Shown one piece after another: positions 57,867-64,000 of a stretch of DNA of 64,000 nucleotides. The stretch comes from Calamus simplicifolius. Taxonomy: Eukaryota > Streptophyta > Magnoliopsida > Arecales > Arecaceae. Every line of letters begins with the position of its first letter. Positions within the stretch are counted from its first letter, which is position 1. The position numbers were made by a program, and so were the translations under genes. The notes below the pieces were generated by a model. It did no database searches. It had not been told where the DNA came from and saw nothing but the letters and a program-made list of their open reading frames with translations. The stretch lies in NCBI GenBank assembly GCA_900491605.1, contig UESW01004559.1, positions 633,782 to 697,781 on the forward strand, written 5' to 3'.

Positions 57867-59800
57867 ATACCCTATATCTAGTCCCATATTGAATGAAAGA
57901 TGAATATGTTATATACTTATAACTTAAATTCATTTATTACTTATTAATTTTTATTCAAGTTTTTTATTCACGTAATTTTAGTCCATTAACAAATTTAATG
58001 GGCTAGTAAACGTCACCGGCTTGGCATCTGCACAGGGGAAGCCGTCGCTGCTCCCCACTCACTCACTCACTCTCTCTCTCTCCTTCTCTCTTTGCTCACT
58101 CGAGGATGGGATGGAGCCTATATGTGGGAGGACGACGGCGAGGAGGATCGGTAACAATGGCCTTTGTCCAAATATTTGAAATTAAGTTCATTATGAAAAT
58201 AGAAACCATAAGTCGAAAATCAAATCAACCATCAAGTATCTCAAGAGGTAGACTATTTGTCATGTAGCGACCATCTAAATCATATGCATTATTTAGAGTC
58301 TTGAATTATTTAAAGTATTTTTTGACAGAATAAATTTTGTCATTCATTTTGTATATGTTAAGAATAATTCATTACCTCATCCTTACCAAATTCGGCAGGA
58401 GGAATGAGATCAAAGTCTAGCAGATTCCAGGATCTTAATTCCTTTCATACCCTTAAATTAGATTATTCAGAATCCAAACGATAAATTATATTGCAAATGT
58501 TGGAGGATGTAATAGTGAAATAGTTTTTGATGAAGGTGTCATCATAACTTATAAAAATTATTGCAGGCAATTCTATGATTAAGCAAAAAAGAAAAAAAAT
58601 TGACTAACAACTTCATCCAAAATAAAATAAAAATAAATATGCAATTCTATACGTACCATTTTGTTATTTTGTCGTTTCGATGTTTTATTTCAATTAAAAT
58701 ACTTGAATTTTATGATGGCTGCCCATACATTGAAATGAAGTTTTGAATAGTTTTATAATATGTAATTTAATATTTTCTAATAGTAGACGTAAGTCAATAT
58801 AAATAGTCAACCTTTAGGATATGCACTCTTCTTGAAAAAAGAGTATTTAAATTGATAAACCCTCTTTTGTAGGAAGACCAAAAATTTTTAATTGCTTGCT
58901 AAAAATATTGTATGGATCAAGAGATTTTTAAATTAATAAATAGATTCGTAGGTTTGGATTTGAGTAAATATTGATTCATTATCTTTATTTATTATTTCAT
59001 TCAATTTTTAGTTTTTTTGACATAATCAGCGACGTTATGTAACAGAAATTTAATAATCGAAGTTGTTTATAAGACTAAAAGTGGGCTCGGATTGGCTCAA
59101 GCTCAATCAGTTTAGATTTAAATTTAAAATGAGAACTCCTGAACTTTTAAATATTGGACTTGAGTTGTTACCTTGTTCCTCCTGATTCAAAATATGAGCT
59201 CAAAATGTCCAAAACATTAATGTTTGATTAGGTTCAAACTTGATTCAGATTTAATTCCAAAATCTTTAAATATAATGAATCTTTTAAATTTTATGTTGAT
59301 TTTTTTTTTTTGAATTGCTTGAGAATATCTCTACATATTATGATAAATTTTTTGCGGTAATTAAATCCAAATGAATTGTTATAGGTTTAGGGCTGAGCCT
59401 AGATTTGGACTCGGGTCATGCCCGAGAACCTAGGTTTTGAAAAAGTTTTCGGCTCTATGCCGATTTGAAATCCGAAAATAATCGGCTTTAAGCAAAGCTA
59501 ATATTAATTTGGGCCACCTAATGCCCCTGTAGACTATTTACTATATATTAATTTATTGGTTTAAAAAAAATCACATCCCGCATCGCGCGGGCTGTACATT
59601 TATAACAGACTTGTTTATTATATTCTACAGCTGCGTTATTTGTATAATTAGTAAGTATAAATAAATTACCTTGTATAATATCTATTATTTCTTGCCTTCT
59701 ATTGCCAAAAAAATGGCATCGCTTGCCGTCACTGAGCGCCCAAATTCGAGCGCGCACGCAAGAGCGCTGTCCCCGCAACGCATATCCTCGTCACTTTTGA
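57867..59800. other. Intergenic region
   Basis: No gene seen. A CACT/CT-rich microsatellite lies at 58058-58095. The remainder is AT-rich, with a GC-richer pocket at 59700-59790. Confidence 0.55.
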
Positions 59801-60198
59801 CTCCAGTGGCAGCGATCACCTTAACCAAGTGAGCATTGCAGGCCGTTTTATCTTTATGATAGCAACTTTTCTCTATTATATTCTAACTTATTATTGAGAT
59901 ATTAAAATAAATATCCTCTAAAATGGTGGAGGCGGAGACGAGTGGTAGAAGAGGGGCGCATAACGCGCCACCCGACGCGCGATCACAGTGACAACAAATG
60001 GGCGCGGTGGGAGCTAATCACAGCCATTGGTTCGGTCGCTGCCCCACTGGGGTGTTCATCGTCGCTTTAAGTACCCCCATATCCGCCATCCTCTACCCTT
60101 TTAGCCGCTGCCTGGGGTTTTAGGAGTGAGGGAGGGAGGCGACCGAGCGAACGGTATCGGCGAAGAAGAAGAAGAAGGGAGAAGAGAGCGAAGGATTT

Positions 60199-60555
60199 AT
60201 GTCGTCTGGCTCCCACGACTCAGAGTCCGTTTCTTCGTTGCTCGCAGAAAGCCGAGCTCGAGCTTTTGGTCAGATCTCTTCTCTTCCTTGTACTTCGTCG
60301 CTAGGCCTCGCTGTTCTTCTCTCCTTCTTCACTCCCTCTCCTATGCGACGGTGGCTGGAGGGATCGAAGCCGGCTTCGATGCGATTGCCTGCCCTTCGGT
60401 ATGGATCTACTGCCGCTTTCTGTTTTTTTTTTTCCTTATTTGCCCCCAATTTAATACCTCGATATATTCAACAAGTAAACCGTCCTAAAATCTCTCTTTT
60501 ATTTCCAGGTTCGTTGGGTGTGGAGGAAAATACCTTCGATTCCGATATAGAGTGA
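60199..60555 (+). other. Leader region of the ERF gene with upstream ATG and possible intron
   Basis: The GC-rich stretch from about 60110 looks like the 5' leader. An ATG at 60199 opens a 118-codon frame (MSSGSHDSESVSSLL...) overlapping purine- and pyrimidine-rich sequence. A donor CTTCG/GTATGG (60399) and an acceptor TTTGGTTTATAG (ending 60688) would define a 290-bp leader intron ending 22 bp before the main start codon; TTATTTCCAG at 60499-60508 is an alternative acceptor. Whether the upstream frame is translated cannot be told from sequence. Confidence 0.4.
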
Positions 60556-60710
60556 ATTTTCTCTTCATCTTCGTAACAGGCGCTTTTACCTGACCGAGCC
60601 TGACTGAGTTGATCTGTTTTTGTGGGCAGAGTTAATCTTGCTTTTGTTGTTTTTTTTGGATTTCTTTCTTGTTTTATTTGGTTTATAGAGAAAAGAGAAG
60701 AGAGAGAGAA

Positions 60711-61622
60711 ATGCCTGGGCCTCAAAGGCACCTCTTGAATCAAGAGGAGAAGAAGAGAGTTAATCAATCATCCGGACTCAGTACTCTCAAATATGAAGCG
60801 AAACCGCCGATGATGGTGAAAAAAATTCGGATCCATTTCGACGATCCGGAAGCGACCGAGTCCAGCGAAGACGAGGAAGAGAGCGCGGTGAAATCGAGGG
60901 GGAGGAGACGGGTAATCCGGGAGTTGTCCGTCAACCCGTTGGGCTCCTTTTCCTCCCTTACCTCCTCGTCCCAGGAGAGCGGTAAGAGTAATCCTAAAAA
61001 GTCCAAATCGCACAAGAAGGCCAAGTCCCCCGGTTCGGCGAGCTCGTCGTCCGCCACATCCTCGTCGAGGTACAAGGGCGTCCGCCAGCGGCCGTGGGGG
61101 AAATGGGCGGCGGAGATCCGCGACCCCATCCGCGGGGTCCGCCTCTGGCTCGGCACCTACGAAACAGCCGAGGAGGCCGCCCGCGCCTACGACTCTGCCG
61201 CCAAACGCCTCCAGGCTGAGAAGAGCGGCCTCCTCACCGCTACCCGCGCTGTCTCGGTCTCCACCTCCAACTCCTCTACCTCCTGTCTCTCCGTGGGATG
61301 CTCCGAGGCGGTGGCGCCCTTCTCCATCCCGTCGCCTTCCTCCGTTCTCGACGTCGTCGTCGGAGCGGCGGCGCCGTGTGGCCCGAGCACGCCGGCGAAG
61401 GAGACGGTGGTCGAGGAGGAGCGATCCATCGCGGAGCTTTTCGCGGAGCAACCGCTGCACTTACCGGATTTATCGGAGTTGGACTTCGGGTTCGGATCCG
61501 ATCTGTTCCTCTCGAAGGAGTTCGGCTCGGTCGACGACTTTCTGGGCTCCGGAGACCTCACGCACCACGTCGACGGCGTTGATTTCGCAAGCGTCGACGT
61601 CTGGATGGACTTGGATCTATGA
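60711..61622 (+). CDS. AP2/ERF transcription factor, cytokinin response factor (group VI) type
   Basis: An intact 303-residue, single-exon nuclear DNA-binding protein. Residues about 37-71 form the CRF domain ([20 protein letters not shown] and RRRVIREL), which mediates CRF dimerisation and interaction with phosphotransfer proteins in the cytokinin pathway. Residues about 120-177 are the AP2/ERF domain ([40 protein letters not shown]). The ERF-type alanine and aspartate (WAAEIRD) that favour GCC-box binding are present. A basic [10 protein letters not shown] stretch (96-105) may be the nuclear localisation signal. The C terminus is acidic and hydrophobic ([20 protein letters not shown] ... 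DVWMDLDL), as in activation domains. I chose the ATG at 60711: the frame is open 42 bases upstream only from a non-ATG codon, and a splice acceptor sits just before. Neighbours are unrelated transposon-rich DNA. The exact subgroup member is not resolved. Confidence 0.93.
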   Translation: MPGPQRHLLNQEEKKRVNQSSGLSTLKYEAKPPMMVKKIRIHFDDPEATESSEDEEESAVKSRGRRRVIRELSVNPLGSFSSLTSSSQESGKSNPKKSKSHKKAKSPGSASSSSATSSSRYKGVRQRPWGKWAAEIRDPIRGVRLWLGTYETAEEAARAYDSAAKRLQAEKSGLLTATRAVSVSTSNSSTSCLSVGCSEAVAPFSIPSPSSVLDVVVGAAAPCGPSTPAKETVVEEERSIAELFAEQPLHLPDLSELDFGFGSDLFLSKEFGSVDDFLGSGDLTHHVDGVDFASVDVWMDLDL

Positions 61623-61646
61623 GAGGTGACGAATTTTTGCAGTTTA

Positions 61647-61647
<1 letters not shown>

Positions 61648-61693
<46 letters not shown>
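61648..61693 (+). repeat. TTA microsatellite in the ERF 3' untranslated region
   Basis: About fifteen uninterrupted TTA units starting 25 bases after the ERF stop codon. It is within the likely 3' untranslated region and probably length-polymorphic. Confidence 0.9.
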
Positions 61694-63960
61694 GTTAAGA
61701 GAGTGTTCTAAGCTTGTGATGTGTGGAGAAAATTTCGTGGGTTTTTCCGAGCTGTGAGAGCCGCCCTGGAATTTCTGGTCTCCACTTCTGCACCTAAACT
61801 TTGCTATTATTTCCTTCCTCCATTCAAGCCCTTATTTAACTTTTTGTTGTCTTTCTTGTCTTTTTCACTTTATCTGCTGTTATGCACCATCTTTTGGAAC
61901 AGTATAATGGAAGATAGGCTTGGCTTTATATCCTGATGGCTGTGAATTGTGATGCCATGTTTACCTTTTGGTTATTGTTGCGGTTTTGGTGATGTTTTTT
62001 TTTTTTTTTTTTTTTTTTGCCCTTTTGTTGTTGAAAGAGAAAAGTAGAAAGGCTCTTGGTGAGCCCGCCTCGGTGTTCGTGTTTCTGGTTCCTAGTGGTT
62101 GGCCTCTTGGAGCCGTCTTGTTCGTGGGTTTTACCGGGTCCAACGAGACTAATAATTAATAACATGGCAAAGTGGTTCCTCCATTAGCGGCAATGGAGAA
62201 CCCTTCTCGATATATACGCCTTCAAGTCAATGCCAGTGAGCTCGATGCGTGGATGGCGGTGAGCGGAAAGGGGCTACCGTTCAACCATAACCATGGACGG
62301 CCGGTTATGGCTATTTTGTTTATTTAAAGCCGGTGTCTTTCCTGTTCTGAAGAAAAAAAAAAAAAAAGTTCTCCAGTGACTTTTTGGAGTGTATCTATTG
62401 GTATCGGTCTACTGTATCTGCAAAGATTCCTTGTATGGTGATTAGTCATGCATATAGGTCTGGGATTGGTCGGGTAGGGCCGTAGGGGTTGTTCTGGTGA
62501 AGCTTAATTTAATGAAAACAATTGCCTCGAGGTCTATGAAATTACTGAAAGACGTACGGTACTGACTGGGTGGTGCTTCAGGCATTCAATGTTCCGATGG
62601 GAACTTCTTCATGTGGTGTTGCGTACGGGAGTGCTATACTGTAGCCACTCTGCTCCTCACTTTTGAGTATATTAAACATGAATTTTTATAAAATATATAT
62701 GGCGAACTTTGATATTCAGATTACTTAAACATGAGCGCAACGTAAGGAGTCCAACAAAGCCATGTCTCTCAAAATAATGATAAGATATTATTCTACGTTG
62801 AAAATCTAGTATTTTAATATTTAAACAACTTTTTTGTCTTGAAAAGTTTATTTAGGTGGTACATCATTATCAATCGATAGAAATAATTTTTTAATTAATT
62901 AATTAATTAATTTTTTTAACTTATATACCGTACATAAATGATAAATTTTTTATTGATTAAATTTAATTTATTGATTGAATTGATTCGCTGTTTTTAATTG
63001 ATGCATACTTTCTTATGAATATTCAAAGTAATACCGATGCTTAATTTATTTTATTTAAATTTGTTTAAAAAAACTTATTTATAATTTTTTTTTTTTTATA
63101 TTAATATGTACATGCCTATTAAATAGTCATGCTTTAATTTTGATCTTCTTTATCAAAGTATTTTCGATAGATGCAAATTTATTCTTAAGAATAATACCGT
63201 GCATACCTTAGATAATTTTATTTGAATACTATTTTATTTTTATCTTTTTTTTATTTTCAACAGTATATAATATTATAATATCATAATCTGTCACAGCTGT
63301 CCAGTTCACTGGTCCGTTTGTTTCTTTATAGATGTGGATGACTTAATAAATTTTCTTTTTTTGGGTCAAATGCCATGCGTCCACCAAGAGGGGATGACGA
63401 CCCACAACTCTAGATGGAATCCGTTGAATGCTATCAATAATTGTGGGTGCCTTGAAAGGAAACAAACCTGCAAGGAAACAAACCTGCGTCCATCAGGAGA
63501 GGATGAGGGTCCTGGATGGTACCGGTTAAGTAAATCAATGATTACCACGAATCACCTTCAAGCTACATTTTGTCTACTTTTAGTGCATATAATGCATAGT
63601 TATTTTTTACCTGTGCTAGACATCTGACTTCTCATTGGACCAAATGTAATAATATCTTAAAATATTTTAACATCAAATCAAAAAAAACTTATAATTCATA
63701 TTCATCGGCCATTAATTAACTTATAATTATTTTTTAAAATCAAGTAAATTTGGTTTGTTAACCTATTAAATAAATTTGATGCCATACAAATGGTATCAAA
63801 GTTGAATCGAATGATCTTGCTCAAGGAAAATTTAAATTAGTTTGTAGCGTGCTACAAAAAAAAATATAACTTAAGTTTATTCGCTATTAGTTTTTAAGAT
63901 CACATGGATATGATTTATTAACAGATTAATTGGATTCATAGATAGATTTGGAGTGTTACA
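61694..63960. other. ERF downstream region and AT-rich intergenic DNA
   Basis: No further gene seen. A run of about 24 T lies at 61996-62019, an A-run at 62351-62366 and an AATT repeat near 62895. A 17-base word (GGAAACAAACCTGC) is tandemly duplicated at 63459-63487. The polyadenylation site of the ERF gene was not identified with confidence. Confidence 0.55.
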
Positions 63961-63961
63961 A

Positions 63962-63974
63962 ATGGTATCAGAGC
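63962..63974 (+). promoter_or_regulatory. Primer-site-like motif at the window edge
   Basis: GTGTTACA (63953-63960) followed by AATGGTATCAGAGCTC looks like the 3' end of an LTR and a tRNA-iMet primer site. A weaker copy, ACAAATGGTATCAAAG, occurs at 63786-63801. The body of the element would lie outside the window. Confidence 0.4.
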
Positions 63975-64000
63975 TCATATGGATGTGCAAAAGTTAATAA

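Noticed and set aside
57867..58020. Second LTR of the possible TRIM
   Set aside because: Only the first five to ten bases resemble the segment at 57557; the rest does not align by eye and no TTACA end is found at the right distance.
60669..60710. Longer ERF start (14 extra codons)
   Set aside because: That frame begins at TTG, not ATG, and includes a splice-acceptor-like TTTATAG; the ATG at 60711 is the first in frame.
60764..61561. Minus- and plus-strand frames over the ERF gene (up to 230 codons)
   Set aside because: Shadows of the ERF coding sequence caused by its GC-rich third positions.

Overview
This is nuclear DNA of a flowering plant. The evidence is intron-bearing gene fragments, plant Copia and Ty3/Gypsy LTR retrotransposons, CACTA, MULE, hAT and Tourist-type DNA transposons, and one intact AP2/ERF gene of the cytokinin response factor type. 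Element style (long TGTAACATCC-type LTRs, RIRE2/Retand-like Tat elements) suggests a monocot, possibly a palm, but the window does not settle the species. No tRNA, rRNA, CRISPR or bacterial-type operon was seen.

Layout. 682-10191: a decayed Copia retrotransposon (TSD TAACC) whose reverse transcriptase is split by a 2.9-kb solo LTR on the minus strand (TSD CTAAG). 11687-13893: a second solo LTR (TSD AGGGA). 14.2-16.4 kb: MITE territory, including a clean 448-bp hAT MITE. 16765-21544: a CACTA element (TSD TTC) with a minus-strand transposase remnant and, inside its large intron on the plus strand, two spliced-type exons of a methionine aminopeptidase 1A gene. 22117-33411: an 11.3-kb Tat-lineage Gypsy element with gag, pol, a second RNase H, a 141-bp satellite and an antisense ORF. 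This Tat copy sits inside the first coding exon of a minus-strand host gene, whose remaining exon end and splice donor lie on the other side at 22106-22116. 33.4-36.2 kb: the probable 5' intron and leader of that gene. 37673-41721: a second CACTA element (TSD TCG) with GCGACGC subterminal repeats and a 1.6-kb GATCGATC-rich array. 41724-42100: a broken membrane-protein gene. 42791-43106: a Tourist MITE. 45.4-46.1 kb: a local duplication. 47510-53156: a minus-strand, pol-less Tat-like element flanked by 331-370-bp copies of the same sequence. 55768-56759: a MULE with 9-bp TSDs. 57557: a possible TRIM. 60711-61622: the intact ERF/CRF gene. The window ends at a primer-binding-site-like motif.

How it fits together. 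Only the ERF gene looks functional; about half of the window is identifiable mobile DNA, much of it nested. The points most worth following are the Pack-CACTA capture of a MetAP1A fragment, the host exon cut by the Tat insertion, the several-hundred-base duplication flanking the pol-less element, and the concentration of CAG-to-TAG stops in the Tat element, which reads like decay of CHG-methylated cytosines. All calls come from reading the sequence; no database search or alignment program was run.
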